DNA of 64,000 bases from Tolypocladium sp. Sup5 PDA-1. Its lineage: Eukaryota; Ascomycota; Sordariomycetes; Hypocreales; Ophiocordycipitaceae. Made by a program: the position numbers and the translations under genes. Where the stretch lies: assembly GCA_000750105.3 (NCBI GenBank), contig JPHH03000096.1, positions 1-64,000 of the forward strand, read 5' to 3'. The notes beneath the pieces are model-generated. The model saw only the letters and a program-made list of their open reading frames with translations. It ran no database searches and had not been told where the DNA came from. Position 1 is the stretch's first letter. Each line of letters opens with the position of its first letter. Shown in pieces: positions 36,633 through 48,118 of the stretch.

Positions 36633-37587
36633 ATAAGAAAGAGGAGGGGCTTAAAACCCCCCCTTCTCATGATGAGCACGACGAACTTCTACGAGTCCCA
36701 CGACGCATCCACGCATCACCACGGCGTGGCGTTTTCTTTTCTTTTTCACTTTTTACATGCATGGAAGATTGGAGTAGTGTGCTTTGCTTTTTCTTTCATC
36801 TTTTGTTTCTACGAGGGGGGAGATGGAACGCAACCTCGGGTTAGAAAGTGTTTGGGGATACCTTGTCCGGCGCATGGGATCTCCTTGGCGACGAAAAGAT
36901 ACGTCGGCATCAAAGCATTTGGCTAGTAGAGATGTGTTTGGGCAGTGAGTTGGGGTACCATGGCCAACGACGATGATGGTGTCTGCGTTATCAGTGTAGA
37001 TTTTGAGAGACTTAATCAAAGGCCTCAAAATGTTGCCCCCCGAGAGGACACCGGCGCGAGGACCACCATGCATAATGCAATGCAACACTGCCCGACGACT
37101 GCCCAAGTACAATTCGACTTCGATCCACCGCTGCACGAAGCATGGCCATCCACAGAGGAACCAGAGCACGGCACGGCACGGCACGGCACGACACGACACC
37201 TCACACGTCATGGCAAACAGACACCGTGTGTATAGCAATGTAGAACAAATGGAATTTTTGTAATCCGTCCTCCCACGCAGAAAGATATGGCGCCTATGTA
37301 CAATCATCACATTGTGAACAAATGGTATAAAGCCCCCATTCTGATCTGCGCTTGCCTGGATATTTTCGACCCGGGATATGAGATGACAAATTTCGAAACC
37401 TTATTCTTTCCTGGCTTGATTCAGATTTCCATGTACGGTGAGTTAAACGGGAGTCAGGTTTGGTGGAAGTCCCCTAGCCTGTGCGCTCTTGGAGCGAGAT
37501 GCGAGATGCAAGAGAGCGGGGTGAAGGAGGTGGAGGGAGCGTCGGCAGATGAACGGGGATCCTGAAGCTGCAGCGTGGCGAGGTGTC
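36633..37587. other. Convergent intergenic region
   Basis: 3' flanks of the 240-aa protein gene and of BFR1. Contains GCACG five times in tandem (37166-37190). No gene seen. Confidence 0.6.
37166..37190. repeat. (GCACG)5 tandem repeat
   Basis: Five perfect head-to-tail units, followed by degenerate ACACG units. Confidence 0.9.
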
Positions 37588-39202
37588 TTATGACTCCTGC
37601 TTCTCGGCGATGGAGGCATCCTTGACGCCGGCGGTGACTTCGTCGACCTTGTCACTGCCGTTGACGCCGTTGGATTCCTCCTTGTTGGATTCCTCCTTGT
37701 CCAGCTTCTCAATGTCCTTCTTGGCCTTCTCGATGTTCTGCGGAAATTGTCAGCTAGCTCACCCCCCTCTAGACTGTTCTCCTGCACTTACACGCTGAGT
37801 CTGGGCCTCCTGGTCAGACTTCCAGTGGTCCAGCTTGGCCCTGACCTTCTCGATGACGCCCGGGACGTCGTCGCTGCTCATGGGCGGCTCAACGCCGATC
37901 AAGGCGCAGTCCTCGACAACGGACGGCGGGCAGCTGAAGAGCTTGGACGAGGGAGCGGCACCGCCCTTCTTGCCCTTCTTACCCTTCTTCACGGCAGGCG
38001 CGTATTCCTCCTCCCTGTCCGCCTTGCTGAGAAGCTTGGTGCCCTTGAGGGCAGAGTCGTCAACGGTCCTCTGGGCCTGGGCACCGAGGCCGCTGTCAGC
38101 CATGAGCGGGCCCTTCTCCGTCTTGTGGGTAGGGTCCAGGAACTGGAGCAGGCTGTTGGCGCGGCGGATCTCCTCCAGGTAGGCCGGGTCGCTGGCGTCG
38201 GCCAAGGTGCGCTCGGCAACGGCCTTCTTACGCTCCCGCTGGTACTGCTCATGCTCGGCCTTCTTGCGCTCCCGCTGCTTGTCCCGGGCATCGCGCTCGT
38301 ACGCCTGGAAGGCCTTCTTCTGGCCGTAGTAGTCGTCCTTGAGCTTGCGGATGGCCGTGTACTTCTCCTGTTGCTCAGCCTGCAGCTTGGAACGCTCATC
38401 CCTGAGGCTCGACAGGCCCTTGTAGGCCTCGTCCTGCTCGGCCTTGATGGTATCCAGCTCGGCCTGGATCTTGTTATACTGCTCGGACATGGCCTTTTGC
38501 TCCGGGTCGTCCATGCTGTCCTTGATTTCCTTAATCTTGGCGCGCAGGTCGTCAATCTGCTTCTGCGAGTCGTCGAACTGGCCAAAGTTCTTGCGCATCT
38601 TGCGGAGGCTCGAGATGTCGCTCAGGGCCTTCTTCTCGTCGACGAGCTTCATGGTGCCCGAGTTGACCTGCTTGTCAAGGCTCTCGATCTGGTGGTCAAT
38701 GTCCTCGGCGCTCTTGAAGGGGACCTTGGCCTTGGCAGTCTTCTGCTCGGCGATGCGGCTGCGGACCTGCTCGTCGAGGCGCTTGATCTGGTCGAGCTTG
38801 CCGGTGCGGGCGTTCTTGCCACCGGCCTGCTTCTGGCGGATCTCGTTGGCCTGGGCAATGAGCTCCTGACGGCGCTTCTGGGTCGGGCTGGGCTGGTCCT
38901 TGTTCTTGCTAGGCATAGCAATGTCGATCTTGGCCTTGATGGCGCTCTACATGCGAGACGGGGAGAGCAATTGTTAGCCAGACCACACTTATAACTCCGA
39001 TTCACAGCCATTGGCGTATTGGCACAACGTCCCACGGCCAGGAAACAGCATTGGAGCATACCAGCTTGTCCATGGACGCCTTGTGCACCTTCTCGGCCTT
39101 GGCGAGCTCCTCCTTGAAGGCATTTTCGTCGGGTCGGGTCGGGCGCGTGGCCTGGGGAGTCGACTCGACCGCAGGGGCCGTTGCGGGGGCGGTCTCGGCC
39201 AT
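37588..39202 (-). CDS. BFR1: Nuclear segregation / polysome-associated protein Bfr1
   Basis: mRNA- and polysome-associated protein that in yeast works at the ER and in P-body control. Exons (minus) 39202-39062, 38946-37792 and 37737-37588 give 481 residues, close to the yeast protein (470). The first exon is an Ala/Pro/Thr-rich leader ending in a helical segment (EELAKAEKVHKASMDKL). The middle exon begins SAIKAKIDIA and is almost entirely coiled coil with many Lys, Glu and Gln (for example KRLDEQVRSRIAEQK and KQIDDLRAKIKEIK). The C-terminal part has a Lys/Gly-rich patch (KKGKKGKKGG) and an acidic tail ending EKQES. All introns are GT-AG (115 and 54 nt). Head-to-head with RPB5. Confidence 0.93.
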
Positions 39203-39788
39203 TGTGCAGGACGGGCGGACGAGTCGGGGACAGAAAGGACCAGAGGTGCGAGGCCGATCTGAAGCCGTCGAGAGGGGGGATTCGCCTCGCAAAGGGTCGG
39301 GAGAGCGGGAGCTTGCAGGTGCCACAAGATGTGTGCGGTGTCGAAAAATGGATGCGACGCCGAATAAATTCCTGCCCACCACGTTGCAACCGAGCGGAGA
39401 AGGAGACAGCCCAAGGCCCCCAATGGTACTGGACCTGGAGGGACTGGACCCCTACGGGCCCTCTGGACCGCTGTCGGCCAACAGTTTCCAGGTTGGTGGC
39501 CTTGGTGGCGCACTGGCCATGGAGCCCTGGATCAGGGGTCGGGTGCGCTGGCCGCTGTTAGTCCAGCAGGTCACAAGCCCGCCCCGAATACCTGTGGGGC
39601 CGCCTTCCCTCCGGTGGCCGAGTCACATGACCCTTCTCTGCTCTGCGAAAACGGGTCCGCTGCAAGGCTGCGCTCAGAGCAAACAATTTTCGATCCCGCC
39701 CCAAGGACGAACCCCAGCCTACGTCCAAGACGACGACCACCACCACCACCGCGCCGCGCGCCCCTCACAGATCATCCCCGTCGCAACC
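39203..39788. promoter_or_regulatory. Bidirectional promoter region of BFR1 and RPB5
   Basis: Only 586 bp separate the two start codons, so the two growth-related genes must share this region. I see no TATA box; the plus strand just before RPB5 has a short CCA/ACC-rich run (39738-39752). Confidence 0.65.
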
Positions 39789-40670
39789 ATGGATGACAAC
39801 CTGCCCAACGATGCCAAGTCAAAGGAGGTGGTGCGGCTGTGGCGAGCCTGGAGGACGGTGCACGAGATGGTTGCAGACCGGGTACGCATGCGCAGCTTCG
39901 TAATGGTCGTCTTGCGACGATCGTGGCGGCGACTCACGCCTCTGGAATAGGAGAGTCTGACTTGATGGCTAGGAATACGAGCTCGCAGAGGAAGAGGTCA
40001 ACATCTCCCTCGACCGCTTCCGCGACGAATACTGCAACCCAGACGGCTCCATAAAGTACGTCCACCGAATCGCATTCACCCTGTCCTCTGCCCCATTTCG
40101 ACATCGACGCAATGCTTTCCCAACCGACTAACAACTCCCAACAGCCGCTCAAAGCTGCAATTCTCCGCCCGTCCCAGCGACGCCATGCTCCGCAAAAACA
40201 CACCCCCCGCCACCGAGTCCAACCCGGACCCCGTCCCCGACTGCGGCCCCGTCTGGGTCGAGTTCCTCACCGACAAGCAGTTCGGCGTCGGCCAGATCCG
40301 CCAGTTCGCAAAGTACACCATCACCAACAACTACAAGACGGGAATCATGGTCACCCACGTGCCCCTCTCCCCCGCCGCCCGCAAGTCCCTCGCCAGCGTC
40401 GAGAACCTGGCCAAGATCGAGTGCTTCCTCGAGGACGACCTCCTCGTCAACATCACCCACCACGAGCTCGTCCCCCGCCACGTCCTCCTCTCCCGCGACG
40501 AGAAGACGGCCCTGCTAAAGCGCTACCGCCTCAAGGAGACACAGCTTCCGCGTATCCTGCAGAAGGACCCCGTTGCGAGATATCTCGGCCTCAGGCGCGG
40601 TCAGGTGGTCAAGATTATCCGGGTCAGTGAGACGGCGGGTCGGTACGCTAGTTACAGGCTATGTGTCTAG
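39789..40670 (+). CDS. RPB5: RNA polymerases I, II and III common subunit RPABC1 (Rpb5)
   Basis: Shared jaw subunit of the three nuclear RNA polymerases. Exons 39789-39881, 39973-40055 and 40145-40670 give 233 residues (yeast 215). Exon 1 carries the conserved VVRLWRAWRTVHEMV; exon 2 YELAEEEVNISLDRFR; exon 3 the rest of the jaw domain (VWVEFLTDKQFGV). The C-terminal assembly domain runs from HELVPRHVLLS through LPRILQKDPVARYLGL to RGQVVKIIR and ASYRLCV. This domain is shared with the archaeal subunit H. All three splice junctions are GT-AG and phase-consistent. A slightly longer N-terminal jaw insert (TPPATESNPDPVPDCG) explains the extra length. Confidence 0.97.
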
Positions 40671-41501
40671 AGCGGCGGCGCCAAGGGCTGTCTTCTGGAA
40701 CTGGAGCAAGAGGCCCGTAAAGTAGGATAGGTGAGGAGACCGACCTAGTTGAGTACGGCTGAGGCAGGCTGTACCTGTGGCCAGGGAAAGACGGCGTCTC
40801 GATCTGCATTTGGGGACAAAAGCTGGCGTTTCAGGGGTACTGATTACAATCCTAACCACGTGTTGTATCACTGTAAAGGATGATAAAGAATGGCAATCAC
40901 ATCTGACCTTGGTGACACCTGGGGACTCTCGTCAAGTACCATTCCTCGTCGACCTGGATTTCACCGCCCAGGACAAAGTCACAGATGATACCACTCGTTT
41001 GCTTCGAAAGTCGCTTGATTCGCGTTGGTTCAACCCCGAGCGTCTAATTACGCTTGTGCCCCTATCGAACACGCCCCCCAAACCAAGAGTACCCCTTCCT
41101 ATAGTCTCGTCGTAAAATACGGCTCTTGCCGGGGGTATATGCGCACACACAAAAGCCAAATGCCACCCACGCCCCTTCCTGTCATGATGATTATAAAAGT
41201 AGGTGTCCAGCAACCCAAATCCAACCCCCAAATCTTTTTATCACACCGCAGCCAACCTGCTCCCCCCACATTCGCCGATAACGAAGACCAGAAATCGCCG
41301 CATTGATTCGACGCCGTGTAAACGCCTAGCTCGACATCTGGTGTCTAGAGACAGAAAAAGAAAGGTCCAGCGGGATGGAGTCCGCCTTCGAGGATCGCGT
41401 TGAAATTGTCAATATACATGTCGTGGATATAGTCGTGGATTGTGAGAAAAGTGCCGTCGGTGGTTGCCTGTTCTGGGACAACCACAGGCCTCCACAGAGC
41501 C
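40671..41501. other. Convergent intergenic region, RPB5 to PTH11-like gene
   Basis: 3' flanks only; no further gene, repeat or RNA feature recognised. Confidence 0.6.
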
Positions 41502-43132
41502 TCACTTCAGCAAACCGCCAGGGTCCATAAGCTCTGGACCTGTATCCCTGTGGCTGTTATATGATTGCGCCGGTCGAGACTGCGGAATCGGCTGCAACTC
41601 CGTCCCATTTTTGGGCTTTGCCCTCGCCGATCTCGTGTTGAGTGGTCCGAGAAGGCCACCCAGATCTTGTAATAGAGCCGCTGACCCTCGCCGGACGCCT
41701 CCCGTGCCCGCGGGGAATGAGGGCGGAGGAGGAGCGTGTGGGGAGCTCGGATCGATGGAGGATGACGTATAGCTCTCGCGCCTGTAGCTGCCACTGCTGC
41801 TCCCCACTGAATTCTCCAGCAAGCCGCCGACATCTAGGAACGAGAGCCTCTTTGGCCCTGAGAGCGAGTCGCCCTTCGAGAGCGGGTCGAGTGGCAAAAA
41901 TAAGTCGTTACTGTGCTCGGCGTGGCTCCGTTGTCGTCTCGGGTCTTGCCATTTTCCGTCTTTCTCGCGACCCGGTTGGATAAGGGAAGCGGGTGTAAAA
42001 AGCTCTGTGCCAGGGCTCTCTGGTTGCTCTCGTAGCTCGGGGTCGATGCTCAGCCCAACGTCTCTTACTAGATCCTCGTCGCTACCCCACTGTCGGTGCA
42101 GGGTTGGTCGTCGAGGGTTGCTGGACCGGTCAAATGACTCGGCCAGAGAACTCCGTCGAAACTTTTGCTTCTTGACTCCCCGATCTCGCACGAATGAACC
42201 CAGGACGAGAGCGTTTGCCGCGGCAGTCGCAAACATGAGTTCCACGGAAGCCATGAGCGATCGGTACTGCTGTCGGCTATGCTGGTCGAAAACCCGTGGC
42301 AGTCGATAAACGGTGACGGCGACGACAGACAGGCTGAGAGAGAAGAGCAAAATTAACTGCAACTTCCTCTTAAACGTCATGTGGCTCTGCACAATGATGG
42401 GTACCGGAAAGATGACTAGCAAGAAGTCTGTGAATATGTTGCAGGTGGCCATGGTGATGAGCTGGACATAGCCCTGCCGACACTGGCCGCCTGGATTTGG
42501 CAGGACTTGCCAATAGTGGTTGAAAGGCTGGCATTCTGCCAAACCGCTGATGACGACACCTATGAATGTCACAACCAGTGTCCATCGGATGGCAACCAAG
42601 GCTGTCTGGTGTGATCGGTGCCAGGTCAGGCCTGTGAGTCTCCTGAGAAACTCGAGAATGGCAAGTTTGAGAGTCCAGAGCCTGTTAAACACCACAGTCA
42701 GCGCTCAGAGTTGCCAATAGGCGAGGCAAGTTTATGGAATAGCGGCTAACAGCCAATGCTACCAGGTGTATGCAAGGGGAGGTCGGGGGTCACGTACGCT
42801 GCCACGTCAAAAAACCGGCTGGCCAGGACCAAGCCACTGGCGACAGTTTTTTGGTGTATTTGGGTGGCAGACAGCTCAACGCCGTCAAAGTCGGCGTTGT
42901 TGGTTCCAAATGTGAGTATAAAATGGACGCAGACCATGCGCAATATCAGTGGTATAATGGCCAACGCGGCGATCTTGTCCTCGAGGAAGAGTCTTTCGGT
43001 TCGAATAAAGCGTCCGGCTATCCGCAGAAGGATCATCAGGGTGCAGAACGAGGTCGCCCACCAGCAGACAAGCAGCGTGGGCTTGTCATCCCGGAATGAG
43101 TGGAGGCTCGGAGGATCCGAATAGATGGTCAT
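41502..43132 (-). CDS. PTH11-like seven-transmembrane protein (fungal rhodopsin-domain family)
   Basis: Integral plasma-membrane protein of the very large Pezizomycotina family that includes Magnaporthe Pth11; members are putative GPCR-like sensors of surface or chemical cues. Exons (minus) 43132-42798 and 42681-41502 give 504 residues. Seven hydrophobic helices are visible, starting near LLVCWWATSFCTLMILL, IAALAIIPLILRM, ASGLVLASRFFDVA, IRWTLVVTFIGVVISGL, VQLITMATCNIFTDF, LILLFSLSLSVVAV and ELMFATAAANALVLG. The conserved CQPFNHYW and QCRQGY loop with its cysteines is present. No CFEM domain precedes helix 1. The cytosolic tail from about residue 280 is Ser/Arg/Pro-rich and repeats a D-x-GGLL motif at 395, 451 and 498, the last almost at the C-terminus. 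The ligand is unknown. Confidence 0.9.
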
Positions 43133-46100
43133 CCTGCCGGTTGCGCTGACCACGCTCGCCGACCTCCGCGGAGGGTTCGACGAGCGAGGAAAGAGTCTAC
43201 GGCGTCGAGGTGGTCGATTCGCACCTAACAGCGCGTGTGGCGATGTCTGGGGGCAACAGGCGGTGCGCGCTCGCACGGGCTGCAATGCTGACGTCCAGAG
43301 GATTCAGGGCGTCATGAGGCTGCAGGCCGTTGCGATCGCGCTGGGGTGGCAATGTTCGTGGCGGCGGGAGGGGTCGATGCATCAACGGTGTACTAGCAAC
43401 GGCGGCCGCGAGAGTATCGAGTCGAAGGAGGGCGCGCGCAGTCCCAACGGCGTCGTCTGCAGAGTTCGAGGGAGTCTGGCGATCCCCAGATGTAGCAGTG
43501 ATCGAGGGTGAGTGTGAGAAGGAAACGGAGGATACGGCGGATGGCGAAGATGTTGTGGAGGCGCAGGTCGGATGCAGCCAAGTCGACTCCAGTGACGGGC
43601 AACGTCTGTCCTGTCAGACGGGCCAGCGGGACATCCAGCGACTTCGCTCTTTGCACGCACTAGGAGAGATAGCACAAAGAAAACGACGCCACTGTTGGCC
43701 CTGGCCAGGGTCCTAGAGGCGCTACTGGGGCTGGGCTCAGACAGGGTCGGATTTGGTGGTGGGCTTCCGCTGCGACCACGCGGGACGGAACCTGGGCGAT
43801 ACTGCCACAGGTTGCTGGGGGGTGCCAAGTCTCCAGGATGATGCCAGGTTCGCTGTTGGCTGACCTGTTGGGAGAGCCGAGTTGCTTGGTCGGTCCGCGT
43901 CGCATTCCAGGGCGCCTTGTCGTCTGTCGACTGTCGACTGTGGATTGTGACTCCGTTCCAACCGCGCATGCTGGCGTAAATCACTGCCTTGCTGCCCCAA
44001 AGTGCTATTCATAGCCGTCACAAGGGAAGTCCCGCCAGAGGCTCTTTGTCCACCGTCATTGTTGCCTTGTTGCCCTGCGCGACCCAACAAGAGCCAAAGG
44101 CTGGCCCAGGCCCAACTGGTTGACTGGCCCTCGGTGGCGGTTTGGGTTGCCCATCCCAATGGTCAGGAAAACGGGCGTCACAGCATCCAATGTTGGCGCC
44201 ACCGTTCCGCTGACTCGCAGGCGTTGTGGCCGACCGCCGTGAATGCTGCTAGCCCCCTTGCCCCCCGTATGCACGCGAGCGATAAGGCCTACGGATCGAA
44301 TGGTCGCGTAAGCGAACGCCGAAGATTGGTCGGCGCCAGGTGGCTGACAAGGCGCTTCCTCGTTGGCGGAGAGGGATGGCCAGTGGTGCCGCGGCTCTGG
44401 ATATGGGGGGTAACAACTGGAGTCGACGTGGAGCAAACGCCACATAATGCCGCGTGCTCCGCGATCATGCATGCATAATGCTCGGATCGTTGGCCAAGCC
44501 GCGAGGTGTTCACTGGAGCCGTCGCCGCGGACACCACGACGCCAAGGGACTCGACTTCGTACTTGAAGCCGTGCAGCACTGTAGAGAGGCTCGGCGAGAC
44601 GGGATGGAGATGCAGCGCACGCTGAGACGGGTTGAGACAGAGACAGTGGGAGCCGAGAGAAACCACGGATAAGCTTGAAGATCCCTCGACACCGACAGTG
44701 TCCGAGACAAGCTTCCCCTACGGCATATCGGAATCGGCCCTGATCACGGCGGGATCGGCAATTAGCACATGGCGTGTCGCGTGGTTGCATTTCATCCCCG
44801 AGGACGACCGACTCCTTGTTGGTGGTGGGTGTGGCGGAAGAGAGATACCGCAGATAACACGATCCTGAGCCATTACGAGTAATTGCCTGCACCTGACCTC
44901 AATCGCATCACGCTGCCCGCCGCCTTGTTTTCGGTTCGGTTGCCATCTTCTTGCACATTGGCGCGCTATCGATGCTTGACCGAGAGGGGACCGAGCTAAA
45001 GAGTGCAACGGGACTTACGAGTACTCAGGGCTTCTCTCGGCCGTCGCTAGCACGTGTCGGGTCGGAGACTCGGAGCGTGCAGTTGCCAGGCAGGGCCGCC
45101 GAGACGGGCCAAGCAAGCCCGTTCCTGTTCCGCAGGGAGGTGCGACCGACAGCGCCTGTGAGAATCGCGCCAGGCAGCAGCATTTCCATCAGCGGTCAGT
45201 CCAGGCAATGTGAGGTATTACATGGATGGAAGGCAAGATACACATCAGCTCCTGCGGCAGTACGAAGTACAGTGGTACAGTGCTGCCTGGGCTTGTGCCT
45301 ACAAACATGGGTGAAGTGCCTTCTGTGCTCGCGCAGCCTACGAAAAGACGCGGGGAACCCAACTAGGCAATTCCTTCGAGTCTCAGTGCGAGGTTGCTTT
45401 TTTGGCGGCTCGGCCCTTCACTCATAAATCCATAATAGAACTACTTCGTATTACAACCCAACCCTGGCAGGAACGCAGGCAGCAAGGGCAGATTGCCATT
45501 CGTGCTACGGCGGTACCCCGCGACACAGCGGCGTGCCTTCCTCCCCGCGCTCTTGCATTGAAGCCGCCTTCATTCAACTCGACGACCAATTGATAGCGCT
45601 GCTCTTTCCTGCGGTGTGTCGGTGCTTCATGCAATAATCCGTTTCCAAGGGGCCATATTATTAATACGAGTCTTGCCAATCGAGTGCCGAGGACAGCGAT
45701 GTGCAAGTAACGCAACATCGCCAGCCTACTTGTATTCTTGTCACGTCACAGTTCTGGTGCTGCTTTGCGCCGCTGCGACGGCAGCCGCCGCGGGAATCGC
45801 TTCTCATTGCACAACACAACCAGCGCAGCACAGTAGGTATTACAGCACAAGCAATGTGCAGGGCTCCCGCTAGTCTAACACCAAAGCTACCTAATCCTTG
45901 TCACGCCTGTGACACACGGCGGCCACTGTCCCATAGCCTTCCGCTGGGGAAAGGTAACCTTGCACTTTTAGGTACAGTACATAGGTACACACTGGGTCTC
46001 CGATCTGTCAACTCTATTCGTACACTTACACAGGAGCTTTATGTTGCCAAAGACAACGTGGCTGTACCACCGACTGGCTATCATTACCACACGCCTGCGA

Positions 46101-48118
46101 TTGATGAACGAGGCCTTGGTTCCTGCAATTGCTCGCACTCAACGCGCCACCGGGAACTGAAGTGGTCAACGACGGACTGCGTGAGAGCAGCCAGTAATGC
46201 GGCGAATGGTCGCATCAGCGACAGTCAACTGGGCGGCAGGGCACACCCTACAGCGGGTGCTTGTGCGCCCACTCGCCCGAGGCTCCCGATGCCCTCCACC
46301 ACCACCCGCCCAACCGCCGCGTTCTGCCTTCTCCATCAAGCCCCTGTTGCCCCGTCTGTTGCCTTCTCGGCCAAGGTAGTGGACCGTGTCGTGTCGATCC
46401 CGGCACAACGGACTGCAACCCTGCTGCAAATGAGCAAAAGGTCCCGGCCGGCAGCAAGACACAGGACGGAAAAGAGCAGTCATCGGGCATTCGCAACTCG
46501 AGTACCATGAGGCTCGTACCCATTGCTGGACACTGCCTCTCATCACACTTGATCTCGCAAAGTTTTCGCAAAGTCGCAGCCACCAGCAGCCACTGAATGG
46601 ATCATCCTTGAACCCGTTGTCGGCCCCAGGGTTTTCGGCTGTCGCTGCCAGTCTGTGCGCCCGGACAGACATGGTGTCATCTTCCCTGACGCCTTGCTGG
46701 CTCCCCACACTCTCCGTCGATTCGATGTGGATACGTACCGAAATGAACGAGGAAGACTGCTGTTCTCATCGCCAAACGGCCCCGGCCCTCCAGGCCATTC
46801 GTTGATCGACAAAAGGTCATGACGGGGACCAGGCTTCCCAACGTGCGCCTCGGGATCTTGGTTTGAAAGAGTGCCTCATGTGAGATATTTAACCAGGAGC
46901 CATGGTGAGTCATCCAACGCGTCCGTTGCACCGGAGTTGATGAGCAGGTCCTCAGAAGTACGAAGCATACTACGCCGCAATACGAATTACTTCGTACGGA
47001 TACCAACTTCGAAAACCGTCGCGCCTTGACCAGCCACCAGAACCACTACAGGTTAGCCAGGGATCCACGTCCGCCTCCGCCTCCATCTTGATCCCTACGA
47101 GTAGGCATCGACACCAGGACACACGCTTGCCCCCTTTTCGGGACCGAACCTCAAAACTCCCATCAGGGCTCATGCCGGCCACAGCCGGCAGACAACGCAC
47201 TATTTCAGCCCCCTCCACATGCCGACCAGCACCTTCATCAACGAGAATGCAGTCCAAGCTCAGTTGCTCATAGGAGTTGGGCGATACTCGGCAAAGCTCG
47301 TCGCCCATGTACTTGTCCAACTGGTAAATGACACAACAGAACATAGCAGGCGGCATCGAACCTGCAAAAGCGCACGCGGCCGGCCACCGATGGACCCATC
47401 AGAGGAGCTGCTGGGCCTTGGACTCGTCTGGGGTACTGCACCATTGCGGGCCCAGTTGGCCGCCATCAACTAAAGAGCGAGCTGGCCTGGTGGCTGGTGT
47501 ATTAATATTCATCTCCACGTACTTGCACACGGATGTGTGTGCCAGAACTCGTCACGAACTATTCCGTACGGACTAACAACACGATAGATCGGACCACCCC
47601 GTCCGTGCTCCAGGCTGCACTGCCGTTCTCCATGCGGCTATTACTTGCTTTGGAACAGGGTACGTACGACGTTGCACAATGCGCACTCGACGTGGTCAAA
47701 AGACGACGTGGGCCGACGCCGCCCCGATTGAAACTCATATATCACTATCATTACCGTACAACCCGTGACGCTGCGTGCTGCACAAGTCTCGCAAAAGGTC
47801 CTTCAGAGAGGAGGCGGCGCTTGCACGTTGGCTACGCCGCCAAGAATAGGCATCTTTGTTCGCCGGCGATGAGTCTCATGCTGGTGCCTCCTTTCGGACT
47901 TGTTAGCCTCCTCAATATGGCCCTTAGGAGGTGATTGGGCATTGCAACGGCACCACTACAACAAAACTTGCGGGAGGTGCACACGAATACGCATCCGATG
48001 CCCTTCAACGACAGCTTAACTGGCCGATCCCCGTCATGCGGTGCGGAGCTTCGGGGCTTCCCCTCTTGGACCCCTCATGAACCCAACCTCCTTTGCCTCT
48101 CGAGCCTCCTCTTCCTGT
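43133..48118. other. Five-kilobase stretch with no supported gene
   Basis: Many overlapping frames on both strands, none with family resemblance or a good splice pattern. Three recurrent 9-mers lie at 45261, 45442 and 46988. The longest plus-strand frame (45701-46510) has the composition of random GC-rich sequence. Confidence 0.5.
45261..45450. repeat. Two recurrent 9-mers
   Basis: TACGAAGTA at 45261-45269 and its reverse complement TACTTCGTA at 45442-45450; a third copy follows at 46988-46996. Confidence 0.85.

Noticed and set aside
37747..38994. Plus-strand leucine-rich open frame opposite BFR1
   Set aside because: Leucine richness is the reverse complement of Lys/Glu/Gln codons in the coiled coil; not a membrane protein.
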